Shown piece after piece: positions 12,601 through 25,645 of a stretch of DNA of 64,000 nt (its first letter is position 1; every line of letters starts with the position of its first letter). The notes under the pieces were generated by a model. The model did not search any database and had not been told where the DNA came from. It saw nothing but the letters and a program-made list of their open reading frames with translations. Made by a program: the position numbers and the translations under genes. The stretch spans positions 5,942,764 to 6,006,763 of the forward strand of contig OV121094.1 in assembly GCA_921293015.1 (NCBI GenBank). Direction: 5' to 3'. Origin of the DNA: Phorcus lineatus. Lineage: Eukaryota > Mollusca > Gastropoda > Trochida > Trochidae.

Positions 12601-13313
12601 TGTTCTAAGTAAGAAGGAATGCCTTTAATTTACCCTTTCACAATTATTACCAGTTCTGTCAACCCACAAACGTAAATTGGCACTGTCCGTTTAGTTGACT
12701 TTGTACTAAAACAAAGAAGATCTGTGTATTATGTCAATATCTGTACAAAACAGATGTCACGGAAATCTGTTCAAGATAAGGATTAATTTTATTTTTAATA
12801 AATCCACAATTATACATTTCATTAAGTTAAATTATTAAAGAAATTGAACTGATCTTCGGATCTACTGATCTACAGACAAAAGCAGTCAAACTGAAAGTGC
12901 CAATGCCCTAAAATATGTTAGACATTTGAACATTCAGTATTAATCATATTTGGCATTCTGCAACATCATAAATCAAAGCAACCTCCTTCCTCAATAATTG
13001 GTACTTTGTCACAATTAACAAGGATGTTAGATGGTTTGTGCAAAAATATGCAACAGGTGCTGATAATTGATTCGGTTAAAATTATTATTTTATGTTAAGT
13101 AACACCTGTTGAATATTATGTCAAACAAAATAATATCAGGCATTTAATAATGTTGAATAACTTGCTGATATAATAGACTTCATGTCAGTTTTAAAGAATA
13201 GGACGAGGACAATTATAGAAAACGTAACTGACGTTATTCAATTACCAATCTTGCATCATGTAGGCTAGATCTTTAGATTTTAGTTATATCCCATTATTTT
13301 ATGCTTGCAAAAC

Positions 13314-13393
13314 AATGTAAAGATAACACGGTATGGTATTGATTGCACTACTGAATGTAAAAATAACAAGGTATGGTATTGATTACCCTCTTT
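13314..13393. repeat. 40-bp direct repeat, two copies
   Basis: Two adjacent copies with a 40-bp period share aatgtaa(a)(g/a)ataacac/aagg followed by tatggtattgatt. They lie immediately left of the Penelope-tail-like hairpin at 13,409 and probably belong to that element's end. Confidence 0.7.
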
Positions 13394-13490
13394 TCACATT
13401 TTACCACTACGTTTCACCTGATGAAAGGGCTACAAGTAGCTCCGAAACGTCCTGTGTATAAAATAAAGAATTTGACTATATTGTTCTTTA
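13394..13490 (+). mobile_element. Penelope-like tail with hammerhead-like hairpin
   Basis: At 13,409-13,450 an outer 7-bp stem acgtttc/gaaacgt encloses CTGATGA, a strong 7-bp stem (GGGCTAC/GTAGCTC with one G-T pair) and then cGAAACGT. CTGATGA and GAAA flanking a stable stem are the two core boxes of hammerhead ribozymes, which Penelope-like elements are known to carry near their ends. The stem I pairing needed for cleavage is not evident. Downstream aaataaagaatttgactat resembles the end of the GIY-YIG-bearing element at 55.6 kb (aataaagaagttgactat). I read this as a solo 3' end of a Penelope-like element. Confidence 0.55.
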
Positions 13491-15135
13491 CTATGTAAGA
13501 ACTTCTAAATGTCCACTAGTTGAAAGTGATACGTTCAATAGCTTACAATATGATCATGTTTTTTTATATTTTTGTAGTAGAGTTATCGCTTTATTTTTTA
13601 AACAAATGTTGAGAGCACTTCAAAGAACTATGAATTTCCATTAACAACATTTGTGATGACTGCAACATCTTCACACAAATTAGCATGCAAGACTCAACCT
13701 CTTCTACTTTTGAAAACGGGTTTAAACTAAATTATCTTTGGACACAATTGAATTATCAAAGTTTTCGAACTTTAATGGACACGAATTAATGGACCTGTTC
13801 CTCAAGGGAAACAGACGAATGAATTAATTCAAGGTAAGTTATTACTCTTATTGAAACTAATTCTCTCTGCTGTCATAAGCAACACTTTTTAATCCGTGTT
13901 GCTGTATGGAGCACTTTTCAAGGAACGAAGGCAATTATTATGCTTAAATATACAGGGAAAATATATTTTCAAAATCGTTAAATAATACTATAGATATTTA
14001 AATTGACACTTAGACATCAACTTGCAATTTAAATTATTGTATACGTGCATGACCAGTCATGTAGAGTACAAAAGTGTTAAATAAATCATTCAAAAACAGC
14101 AGAATGAATTTCTTTGAGAGATTATTTAGATTCATTCCACTAATATGTCCAACATCAAAGCCTGCAAAATGTATCATTGCTCTAACTCATGCAACAAAAT
14201 AGTGCAATTTCAAAAAGGAGGAAAAAACATCGCAGGGAAATCATGTCACTGTCCTTCATGGAATTTTTATTTGTTTCTAGTTGATATCACTAAGGTGAAT
14301 ATTTAAATTATACCGCGCACTTTATACTGATGTCGGAGCCAGCGGATTATTAACTATTCAACTGGTATAGTGCCTTTACGTGGGAGGATTCTATCAAAAG
14401 GAATTTATTGCATCTATTTACACAAAAAAGCAAATTATTTGAAGTAACTGTCCTGTGATAAAATTTTCGCCAAATGCTTGTTATGTTTGTCTTTAATAAT
14501 GTAAATTTTTTACCATGTTAGTTCACGACTTTAAAAAGCAATATCACAAAGAAACAAGTTTATTATAGCTGCCGGCAGTGGTGAAAGAAATTGCTCGGAC
14601 TAATCAATCATTGAAATCGTCTTCGTAGAATAAATTTAAACCTCATGTCTTTGAAACACCTCCTATCCTGCATAGATGGCGAGCACATTTGAAATTGAAA
14701 CAAAAGCGGAGTTGCTTTCAATCCAGTCTCATTTATGTGTAGCTTTCAAACAAAAATTATCTCAACAAACCTTATATAAAATATAAGTAACTAGAACAAT
14801 TATATGTAACTGAACACGTCTCATGTTTGCGAAGTCAACGGAGTAACTGATGTATCAATGATAGTACATATTGTCTTGGAAAATGGTTAGTATATGCATT
14901 ATATTTGTAGATTTGAATATAAGATAACCCCAACCAAAAGTAAATGTGTTTTTGATACTATTCTACTGGCTTGGCGTTCATAAGTAGAACTTATCAAACA
15001 GTTAATCTTAAAAGGTATGTCACTTTTGGATATCAAATATCAATGATAACCAAAGTATTTAGCACATTAGTATTTGTATATTACTGATTTTGTCAAATAA
15101 ATATTATTGTCTTTGTTAACTGTAACTTATCTCTA

Positions 15136-15764
15136 CAGCTGCATACCGAAAGTTTGTTCACTTACCACTGAATCGTAGTGCAAATATCATGTAATTGGGG
15201 TTTCGTTTCAATGTCAATAGAATAACTTCAGCAAAACTGAAAATGGATCACCCACTGTCCATGTGTGAAATAGTCATTCTTGAACTCTTTTTAGGATCGT
15301 CTGGTCTCTGGTGCAAAAAATTCGGCATTTTGGCATATTGATTAAGATAGAGAGGGTCACATTTTCGAAATTTCGATTTCGTTAAATGTCAAATAAAATG
15401 TTTCATATCGACTCTCTGAGATGAAAACCAACATAATCACGTTGACTTTGTGCTAAGGTACAAACGTGACTTATTTTTAAAGAAGATGATAACTTATAAA
15501 GGATTTTATGGAGAAAAATAAAAATTAGTGTTTTCGGAATTTTGACCCCTGGTCACTTCAGAGACCTGCCAAAACTGTTACGGTTAATTGTTGGGTACGA
15601 AAAACATTTGCCTTAAAGAAGAATGGATCTGCATATGCGTATTGAAAATTAAATATTATACGTTTGTTTTTTCGCAACGCTACGATACCTCAAAAGCATC
15701 TCAAATTACATGATATTTGCACTAGTATATACAGGTATGTGAACAAACTTTTGGCATGCAGCTG
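15136..15764. mobile_element. TA-flanked MITE with about 65-bp inverted ends
   Basis: The element begins CAGCTGCATACCGAAAGTT and ends with the inverse, AACTTTTGGCATGCAGCTG, and is flanked by TA on both sides (15,134-15,135 and 15,765-15,766). The inverted repeat continues inward through gtttgttcac and tagtgcaaatatcatgtaatt, about 65 bp in all with mismatches. At 629 bp with no transposase frame it is a non-autonomous element. The TA duplication points to the Tc1/mariner superfamily. Confidence 0.85.
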
Positions 15765-16153
15765 TATATAGTTTTAACAATAAGGTGATGAATAATGACC
15801 CTATTCTTGATGAAAAAAAATTACAATATTGAGCATTAGGCTTTGTTCTGTGATGCGTATGAATTTTTATATCCAACAGAATTCTTTATTTCATGTACAA
15901 AAAAGAGAAAACATCAGGTTTGTAAGTGTCATTTAGAAATGATTTTCTGTAATTAAATTTCATTTTTGAAGGAAAATAATTACTTTTCATGGATCTCTAT
16001 ACAACCAAAATAATTAAGTTTTAATATGTTGCATAAGCTAATGAAATAGAATGTATAATTCTGACAACCTCCGTTTATAAAATCTGGATCCTTACAGAAG
16101 AAAGCCTATTCTTTGGATTCTCAATAATGCTGGTTTGATGAAATTCTTTCAAT

Positions 16154-16308
16154 TCAAATTGAATACGTCTCCTTGGCTGTAGTAGTGTCTTCAAGAGTGT
16201 CTCTGGGCGTGACAGATACTTCGCTTTTGTCATTGATGAATATAACTGTTGAAATGCCCATCTTCTCAGTTAAATACTGTCTAATGACTATTTGTTTGTC
16301 TCCGTTCT
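16154..16308 (-). other. Candidate exon fragment, open copy (block c)
   Basis: Minus-strand frame, 51 codons plus a 2-nt phase, following an AG at 16,309-16,310 and ending in TGA. It reads NGDKQIVIRQYLTEKMGIST, then VIFINDKSEVSVT. The homologous stretch in module X keeps the frame for about 40 codons apart from one stop. Most differences change the amino acid and the plus-strand frame over the same DNA is equally conserved, so selection on this frame is not demonstrated. No family is recognised. Confidence 0.2.
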
Positions 16309-19300
16309 CTTACATAATGCAGCAAATCTTTATGAAGCACTTTGTAAAGACGGTTTGTCTATTTGAGATTCTGAAAGACATTATTTCAACCAAACATGTT
16401 TAAAAACACATTTTTATAATTACAAAACACTGCATACAAATTGACCCCCCCCCCTACACCAAGATTTGTGCAACTGTTATCTCAAATAAAACATGATCAC
16501 ACTGTTGAAAAATTTGTTTTCGAAGACTAGGTCAATAACCAACTGTGAAAATGTACACAAACTAAATAAATAAATGATTTGTTGCTGGTTTAATGAAGTA
16601 ATTGACACTTCCTCAAGGACTATTAATCATAATGTTGTTTGTTGTATTAAAACAAATTAGACATCTAAACATGAACAAATTAATGATAGAAATCAAATAT
16701 GAATGTTTCACGCGGGACATTAATATAACAATATTAATAATATTCCGCGAGTCAAAACATCAATTAATCAAATCAACCAATAAATTGTGTAAATAATGTT
16801 TTGTTATATGGTGGAAATCAAACAGCCAAAGTTATTGTTCATTGTTTCCTGGTGAAATTATTGATAAATAAATTTGATAAAAATGTGACGTAAATTATGC
16901 ATTTTTTAATTTTTGATTATGCATTAAAGTGTCCTACATGTGTCATCAAATGCAACTAATCACGATATCATAAACATGTCTAATTAAAGGAAATAAATCA
17001 ATTTATAAAGTTTTCTTGGAATAATGCAAAAATGGTTATGCCTTTATCTCTTATCATATTATTCGTAAGAGCACCTTTAGAATCCCTCACCATATAATTA
17101 TCATAGGACATGTATTTAAAGCACACACCTATGTGCATGCGACAAAGGCACTTTATACATACGAGAAGCATCCGACAGCTGACTGATCTCAGTAGGAGTC
17201 ATTTTAGACGAAAACCGGGGTCATTTCGTTTTTTCTAGCAAAAGTTTGATTTAAAACTTCGTCTGAAGACCAAAGTTTTGACACGAATTTTACTAAAAGT
17301 AAAAAACATCCATCCAATCTTTAGTAATCGAGTGGAATCCCGATGGCATATCTGGATGTTGATTGGGCAGTTTATATCTAGCCTGGAAAATGTTTAAAGT
17401 TAAGGAAGAAGTAACTTATTAATTTTTATGCCAGAAACAGTGTTTTTGTTATATCACATTACGTTTGTTTTAATTTTCAGTTTATGATGTTATGATAAAG
17501 TGGTTAAGACATGACTATTTTAACGGTTGAATACCAATGTTATCATCACGGCTTATTTTGTGTGCTCTAGACGAATAAAGAAGCCTAGCTGACATCGAAA
17601 TGGCATGGCTAGGCCTAGCTGTATTGTCGTCAATAATTGTTCAGTGGGAGTCATCTAGCGTCCTGTGTGTTTGATTGTTAATATTGCATGAAAATTACAA
17701 CTGGAAATGTCATTAACATCATACACCACACTACACTGGATGAACCAATAATTCTCATAGGAGCAAACGTATTCTTGAAGACTGTTCCCTGAATAATAAT
17801 GTGATGTTGAACGAGTTTATATTTTATTTTGTCAAGTCATTTCATGGCAATAATCTCTGGCAACTAACGAACATAAAGTCAAGGATTTACGATTTCTCCT
17901 AAAGGATTCAATATAACAACAAAATATACTATATTCATATACTTTGCTATTGCAACAATCAACTTGTATATGTATGTTGCTCGACCATCCATATTGAGCT
18001 CAATGAAGAAACAATTTGCATCTAAGAAAGAGTCCTCATTAAAACATCGGAAAGACAAGTTATTATATCACTGTTCTTATATTATAATTACATAACAATA
18101 TATCAGAAACATAGTGTGTAGATCGTTTAGCAACAGGAAAAGTTGCAAACTGTAAGATAAACGTTTTAAAATTAGCTTATCGCACTCATGTATGTTTTAA
18201 AAACCGTTTCCAGAAACTTGCTCTTGTTATAGTTAAAGATCGTTAGCAAAGAATTTGCGACACTTTCGGTATTAAACAATAATTTTGATTTATTAATTGG
18301 CAGCTGGTAATATGGGACGCATTTTTCTAAATTCAAGGGACATGCCAAATGAATGATAATTTAGTACGTTTGTCAATTTCCAGTTTGATTCGATTTTTTG
18401 TATATATGAAAGTAAGGCTTTTTTGAGTGAAGAATAATTCAGTGATACATTTAGGAATATATACATGCTTATTCATTCACCATTTTCAACTACAGCATGC
18501 ATGGCAGTTATGTATATATTCAAAATGTGTGTTATGTTAGCGCGATGATTAAGACAATATTGCACTTTTTCTTTGTCTTATCTTTTGGAGCTATTCTCAC
18601 AAACGTATCTAGCTGATTTTAATGATATTGAGTCTGTGAGCTGTGACGCATATACCTACCCTGAAGCACTGAAAGATTATGTTCTTGTAGATATTCAAAA
18701 TAATAGATCAAAACTTATTGCCATATAAAATGTTATCATTCTTGCCAACATTTAAAATTCAAGATTACGAACATTTGAATATTATTGAAAAAAATTTCTG
18801 TGTCCTGTGATGGTGAAAACTTATTTTTTACTGGTGGTATGTAAAACGTACAAGGAGTTCATTTCATTACCAAATACAGCGGATGTATATCACGTATCTA
18901 AGTTTCACTAATTATTCTTATAAAGCAACATTCAGGAAAAATATAACATGATATATGAATATTCATGCAGCTTCCGTAAGACAATACAGACACAATTTTG
19001 CAAATAGTGATCACCTCACGTTGACATTACAACATTGACTGACACCATTGAGTAGTAGTGCAAAGAGCTTTCACACTGGATGGTTCCTGTACAGTTTACA
19101 TTATTAGACTCCATAGCCACAGTCATCTTACTTTCACAGACTTTCTATGGTTTTCATATTGTATTTTACGGTACACTGGTTACAAAGTCTATAATACATG
19201 AAACGTAATCACATACGGTTTGATTTTCTCTTTATCAATACGTCATATGATTTTGCCTCTTGCGTATCTAATTTCTTTATCATCGCTGACATTATATGCA

Positions 19301-20079
19301 ACAGTTATGATAATCACATATAACGAAATCGTCCATCTATACTACAATATTATAGGCATGTGAACGTTTGATTGGAATTATATTCTCATGAATACCTTCG
19401 TATACATCGAATTGATTTCAAGCTTGTTGCAAGATAGTATTCGACGTAGTGTTGCATCCTCAAAGCAAAACTGTAAAATGACTCTTGTTTAAAGATACAT
19501 GAAATAATTCCTATAAGTAATATGTTATACGTTATTCATACTTAATACTATATTATATCAAGGACGATATGATCTTGGCAGAATTGCATTCGAACACATC
19601 TGTAAAGAGTTTTAGAATGAAATGTAAGTAGATACATCTTGCTACATCAGTGTATTTCTACTCGCAGTGCTCCGATGATAAGTTCATATAACACCTTAAA
19701 TGTCACGTGGCTGACTGCTGCTTTAATGTTACATTTAGCATATAATCTTTCTAGCTCATGAAATGACTTAATCAAGGAACTTGAAGCAAACATTGCAAAC
19801 TCAACGATTCTATCATTTGGACGATGTCACCGTTGTTAAATTGGAGGTATTTCATTGGCTGGTTATATATAGATATATTCGTAGTATTTTGCATGACAGA
19901 TATCAACACCGTTATTGTATCATGACAAAAAAAACCCATTTATTTTGTTTGCTACTTAAAGCGTAGTTTATTATTTAAGATAAATAAAGAGAGCATTTAT
20001 CCGTGTTTTGCAATGAATTGAATTATGCTCTCAAAAAGAAAATTCATATGAAATCTAGCACTTGTCAATATTTTAACAT

Positions 20080-20300
20080 CCTCTCCCTTTAAGGAACAGT
20101 TTACTTCCCTGTGCAGCAAGTAGAAGAAACAGCTATATTTGTCTGCAGCTGCAGGTTACAAGGGTGACGTAAACAATTTGCTAGCCATATTGAGCTGAAA
20201 AGACGAAAAGCCAAAAGGTATATTGATTCGTACTCAAAGACAGCCTAGCTCTCTTCAAAGAATGAAAATAGCCAATAAACCGACGAAAGTATCAGGATAT
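20080..20300. repeat. Conserved island of block h, copy 1
   Basis: The core agaaacagct(a)tatttgtctgcagctgc...gtaaacaatttgct is shared with 33,465-33,540 and 58,590-58,660 far above the surrounding similarity. Plus-strand reading gives KKQLYLSAAAGYKGDVNNLL; minus-strand reading after a pyrimidine-rich ttttcag gives LNMASKLFTSPL-stop. Neither frame is kept open in all three copies. Confidence 0.5.
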
Positions 20301-22673
20301 TGTTTCTTGTTTCATCATCAAGAGCTACACGCCCTATATTATTGAAAGGGAGTTCATCCTCAATATTCTTTATGATATGTTCAAATATTTATCAAAAACC
20401 ATGAATCCTATCATGTTTATTGTGCAAAAAATAGATATTTACCAGTACACATATCACAATCACATACATAACCATATACAAATAGATGGACATATAATTT
20501 AGTAGAGAAAGATCAAGTATTATTATTAATTTGAGTTAATTTATCAAATTTCAATCGTCAGTGACAAATATGACATAATTATAATGGAATTCAATTCGGC
20601 CTAAAATAAATTAACAAAAGTAACAACTCAGAAACTGCAACCGACATATCAGAGTTTAAGAGGCTTGACAGCCTACAAAAACAGAGTTGGTAGAGTTCTA
20701 GCAGACTTTGTCGCAATTGTTATGTAATCATTTTGCAATGAAGGTCTAGCGTTTGATGACACGTAATTTATAACATAGTGACACGTCAATGTCATTAGTC
20801 CCCTTGACATACATTCGACAAAAGTGTGTACCAAGTAAATCTGCGAACATTAAGCATTAACTGAATCTCTATATTCGATGAGCTTTCTAATGATGAAAAA
20901 CTTTCATGACTCATTTTATAAGGAAGTGATGATTCAAAATTCTTCAACGTGTTTGAAATCACTAATTAACGCAGATGCGTGTTTTTCTCCTTAACAGTGA
21001 ATTTACCCATCAGGTTCAAAGTTATCAAGTGCATTTTCAACTGCATTTAGAGTTAAGAATTGTTATATTCTGTTCAGGCTTTCTGTCAGGTTATGAGAGG
21101 AAATATTTCTTCCTTATAAAACTGTGCAGAAAATACAAATTTGTCGGCAAATTAAAAGATAAAAATTTCACTTTTTTTTAAAATTGTAAATTAATCACCG
21201 AATAGTTAATAGAACCTCACATTCCCCCACAATTAAAAACAACTCGCATATGACCGAATTGTGTTCCCATTCTTGTTCCGATAAATTTTAATGTAACTCC
21301 AAAATTTCATAAAAAATACTGTTTCAAAAATTCACATTTAACGGTTCATGCCAAATGCTGTCAGGAGGTTATTTCATTGACGGCAATGTCGTTAATAAGT
21401 ATCTATATTTTCAACGGTTCATAGAGGAAAATAATAACCCTAATAAATCAATACAAATTCCAAAATTGAAACTCATTACATGAAGTTTTTCCCATGAATA
21501 AAACATAATTATGATGTCGTAGTATTATGCTTAGAGGGGTGTTTCATTCACTGCGCTTGACCCGATGACTTTGGATGATGTCAACAAGCTGCCATGAAGT
21601 GGGATTCAATCACGCATTATTTAGCACTTTGAAGTTAACAAATCATTCTGAACGTTTTTCAAAACGTTTTAATTTTCTAAAATACATACCTAACGTAAAA
21701 ACAAGGCTGTTTTGACCATGTAAAGTTTAACTTTGATGACCTACCATGTAAATATTGATAACTACACTATAAACAGACTGTAGAATAAAATGACAGCTTG
21801 CATGTAATTAACAAAACAAGTTATTTTACGTATTCACCACGAATATAGTTGACGTTCACGTCTTCGGGACAAAATCGTAAAATTACGTAAAATGACCGTA
21901 AGTAAGGAAATGCAATAAATGTAAGTGATTTGCATTAGTGAGTTAAAAGGGCCAAGAGCCTAGACGACAAAAACAATGGATATATATATAAAATATTCAA
22001 GACATTAAACCATTGTTGTAAAATGTAACCACAAATAAGTTTGATTTTTCGGTCCCTTCTCTCAATATAAATTCTAGTCTTAAGCAAAATTGTATGAACA
22101 ATTAATCAAACTTAAAATTTAAAGCATTCATATTTCTAAATAAATTATTTCAATTTTGTTTTGAATATTGTAAATAATCATTGTTATAATCAGTCATGTC
22201 AACTATTTCATGTAAAAGAAAGTCCATTTACATGTGATTTTTCAGATATTTTAGTTGTCATATTTAAGAAATAGACATTACAAATGTTTTATAATGAACA
22301 TTTTGCTATAAAAATTTAATAATATATCTGTCATCCTAGCTGAACCCTTTATTTATTCGTTTCTTTTCTTTCCTCGCGAATAAATGTGATGAAAAACATG
22401 AATTAACCTTTGGAAAGGACAGTAATTTTGTTGTGCTTAAAGAAATTTACCGAAATAGAAATATATAGTGTTATAATGATGATTTACGTTAAAAGAATTT
22501 TTAAAGTTGATGAAATTAAACATTTTATACATATAAGTGCCTTTGATACCTTGCAAGACGCATTTTCTGAAAGATCAAAGACAATATCTTTCTCCTTGCA
22601 AAAAATTATCTATCTTTAAGGTTACTTAATTCTGATGTTAAATTCGCACGTGGCTATTTTGGTTTCTTCGGAA

Positions 22674-22865
22674 TCAGGTAACAACTGACAACTTTCCTGA
22701 GTGAAATCTACCAGGAATCCCAGAATCTGAAAGAGGTACTAACAAAACCACCCAAAGTTCGAAATATGTGTGTTCGAATGATTTTCTTAAAGAAAGAGAG
22801 ATAGCAAAAAGTTGTGGCCTGGGTTTCACATTGTGATGTGTCGCTGGGAAAGACCATTCACTCAC
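22674..22865 (-). other. Minus-strand frame within block i, unrecognised
   Basis: A 63-codon frame reads SEWSFPATHHNVKPRPQLF at its start. The homologous stretches of modules Z and W do not keep it, so it is probably chance. It is noted because the local composition is less AT-rich than the flanks. Confidence 0.08.
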
Positions 22866-25280
22866 AAATAAAAGAATTCACCAAGCTCTTTAAATGAGCC
22901 CAAAAACAGGATGTACCGACGATCGCGATTGGCGCTTATACTTGCTGCTTCGAAGCTACAATTCACTTAGATTAATCATGTAGATAGTGTTTTAATCAAA
23001 TATTTCTACCTTTAAATGGCACCATACAAATATCCACATTAAGATTACCAAGCGACAGTGACATTAAACGATCCAACCACTACTATTCCATCATTGAAGA
23101 TCATCTTGGTTGAAAGGATATTGTGAATGACCAACGTAGGACATACTATCTTAGAGACAATCAAGCTCATTTATTAGCTTAAATAATCTAACAGGCAATT
23201 TAACCAGACTTATTTTTCTTTAGCAGGCTTTGTCATCATTGCTTAGTGTATCTTCGGTTGCCCCGGGACACAAGTTAAGAAAATATAAATATTGTATGAT
23301 TTACTTAGTAAATGCTATATATCGACACTGAGCATCTTCAAGAATAATTTCAGTGTAAATGCTTACAATGTCCATGTTTTTTTACCCTGAAACCTCAATG
23401 TCGATATTTATGTAACATCTAGGAAAACTCAAACCGAACAGTTTTGTTTTTTTCCATTTTTCCCCTTGAGCAATTTTCATCTTCTTTGTTAAAGTTTATT
23501 GTCTGCAAGATACAAATAAAACGTTAGACATGAAAAGCTGAAACATCCGAGAAGACACGAGATTAGAAAAAGCTTCTGTTGACAAATGCCTATGAAATAC
23601 AAGAATGCCTCAGGTTAAAGGTATTAAAAGATCCTTCTGATGTGATGATTCAAGCTAGTAGGTATATTGCATTAGCAGCCTCAGAAGAATTTTACATTTG
23701 CAAGAATCTCACACCTATTCAATGCGGTATTTAAAAAAAAAGTAATTGTGTTATATTTTAGCATTTCATTTATGTTACCGCCAATGTAAATGTCAATAGT
23801 TACGCTACATCAGTGATTAAATGAATGATTTAGCCATTGTTATACATTCACAAGAAAGCAGCTGTTATCATTTAAGAAGAATTAATAGCATAATGCTATT
23901 TTATATTTGGAAACACGGCAAATGTCAAGGAGAACAATGATTAACTTGTTGCTTTCACTAGTTTTAAATGCTTCTGAAGAAAAGTTTTATAAACAAATTC
24001 ACAAGTGTACTTGAGAAATGATACTCATTAAATGACATACTGTTAGTCACATTTCAGCAAAAACATCTTTAAATAAGATTCTATTCATACATCATTTTCG
24101 TAAATAGTTTACTTTTGTCTGGAAGTAATGAGGATAGGAAAATCTAATCATAACATATCACCAGGGTTTTGAGCCATGCACTAATATAGGTATAGAAGTC
24201 AAACCCTGAGAGACATGTTAATTTCAATGAATAATGTAACTATCAAAACAGCAATTTTTTAAAAATTATTACAAGTTGATGTGTTGCGAGTTAAAATGAC
24301 CTTCTATGATAATGTTTGATATGATGAGGATGGCCTAGCAATGTGATAAATTGTACCTTATCGTGAAGTAAGGTTAGTTATAATTTAGAAGAAACATCTT
24401 TCATTAACATCTTTCATTAACATCAACATATTAAATAGTTTACAATTGTCTAGTCAATACATGGATATTATGACGATCCAATGATATACGTCAAATAAGC
24501 TCAAAACATTTTTTCACACGAATATATCGTTATGAAGAAGTGAATTACTTAAACATAGGAAGTATATTGGAGCACTTCAGGCAGTGAATTATCTTTCAGC
24601 AAAATAGCTGAAGGTTCAGCTTCATACTGTAATGACACAGTGTAGCAGGTGTTTCGGTCTCTATCTTGTTTAATTTGTAAACATTGAACCGGGAATATAT
24701 ATCAGCTGAATTACGGGAATATGAACCTTTCCTTATCAGGTGCAATAGTTTTTACACCACCTTACAAGTGTGTAAAGAACTTTTTATCAAAATCAGCCTT
24801 TGTGTATACAATGTTTGTCATTACCTTTCGTGATAATCAATAGCGACCAGCCACACAATCATAACGTTAATTTATTACACAATGTTGTTTTGGTATGCCA
24901 TGTTTTAAAATATATCTTGTCTTTATTCAAGAGAATTTCCTTTTGGTAATTATTTTTATTTGAGATTCTACTTTCAAAAGTTCCGCAGTGTGTTGTAATG
25001 TCACATGGTTCAAAACATGTCGGGTTTTTAAAAAAATAGCATATCGACTTCCGATTTTTTTGTAATGTGGTTAAAAAGTAATAGATTAAATTTTGAAATT
25101 ATAGAAGTAGTCAAAGGATTTACTTGCCCACATTTCAAAATCAAGACTTACCTATCGACCAAAACTACAATTTCGACTCCAAATTTACTCTCAAATCAAC
25201 ATACACGATATGAGCCTCCATAAGTTGTCCATAAAGAGAAAAAGCAACAATAAGCCTTTTGTTGCGCTTCCTGTAGCCAC

Positions 25281-25604
25281 TTGAAAAAGGGACAGTCACA
25301 AAAAAGTTCCATGAAAAATATCGGCCAAAGAAGTGTAAGGAGAGATCAGAGAGATACGTTTATCATCCAAAACTATGTTCCAGAGAAGATATCGCTTGTT
25401 GAAGATCAGACAGTAGATTTTGAACAATGCCCATTTTACAGTCAAGTTCATGACATCACAATTGTTTTTCATCATCAAGTAATGACATCACAATGGTATG
25501 ATGTCACAAACATGACGACGTCACAATTCTATGACATTACCACACTGAGAGTCATAGAGAAGTGTAGTGTTCAGAAACATACATTTTTCACGGAATCGAA
25601 ATGA
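25281..25604 (+). other. Stretch with clustered TGACATCACAA-type motifs
   Basis: Between 25,450 and 25,545 five variants of one motif occur in about 90 bp: tgacatcacaattg, tgacatcacaatgg, tgatgtcacaaac, tgacgacgtcacaattc and tgacattacc. Two approach the CRE/ATF site TGACGTCA. The surrounding 107-codon plus-strand frame looks incidental. The stretch lies just upstream of the LINE fragment and may be its flank. Confidence 0.4.
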
Positions 25605-25645
25605 AAAATGATTTTGGAAGATAAATACAATCGATGACACTGTAA

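Larger units (their letters stand above)
4430..13300. repeat. Segmental-duplication module X (blocks a to g)
   Basis: Blocks align by eye, same orientation, with other parts of the window: 4580-4780 with 27,500-27,690 (shared core tgcactcagcgg); 5590-5780 with 13,580-13,880 and 28,370-28,660 (shared attagcatgca(a/g)gactcgacc-like core); 6790-7165 and 7770-8030 with 15,950-16,310 and 16,405-16,650; 8160-8460 with 16,770-17,060; 11,040-11,300 with 30,395-30,740; 11,580-11,700 with 17,810-17,960 and 31,010-31,150; 11,930-12,000 with 31,320-31,390; 12,060-12,340 with 31,760-32,090; 12,890-13,110 with 32,225-32,430. Identity looks roughly 65-85% with many indels. A SINE interrupts it at 6.2-6.4 kb. 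Apart from that insertion no gene is supported. The reading frames here are short and the best candidate (6990-7157, minus) has an in-frame stop. Confidence 0.7.
13490..25280. repeat. Segmental-duplication module Y (blocks b to j)
   Basis: Blocks align in the same orientation with the other modules: 13,580-13,880 (b) with X and Z; 14,360-14,420 (d) with 29,470-29,530; 15,950-16,310 and 16,405-17,060 (c) with X; 17,740-17,960 and 18,100-18,160 (f) with X and Z; 19,070-19,270 and 20,080-20,300 (h) with 32,945-33,110, 33,425-33,620 and 58,500-58,730; 22,480-23,100 (i) with 35,370-35,640 and 57,640-57,900; 23,930-24,000 with 59,165-59,235; 24,570-24,800 (j) with 39,340-39,570. Relative to X it lacks about 0.5 kb (X 7.25-7.77 kb) and carries a MITE at 15.1-15.8 kb. 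No complete gene is seen. Confidence 0.68.

Noticed and set aside
13409-13450. A fully formed hammerhead ribozyme
   Set aside because: CTGATGA, stem II and GAAA are present, but the nucleotides next to them do not pair to form stem I around a GUC/UH cleavage site, so I call it only hammerhead-like.
6990-16308. Block c as a conserved coding exon of a minus-strand gene
   Set aside because: About 18 of 21 codon differences between the two copies are non-synonymous, one copy has a stop, and the opposite strand is equally conserved. It is kept only as a low-confidence note.
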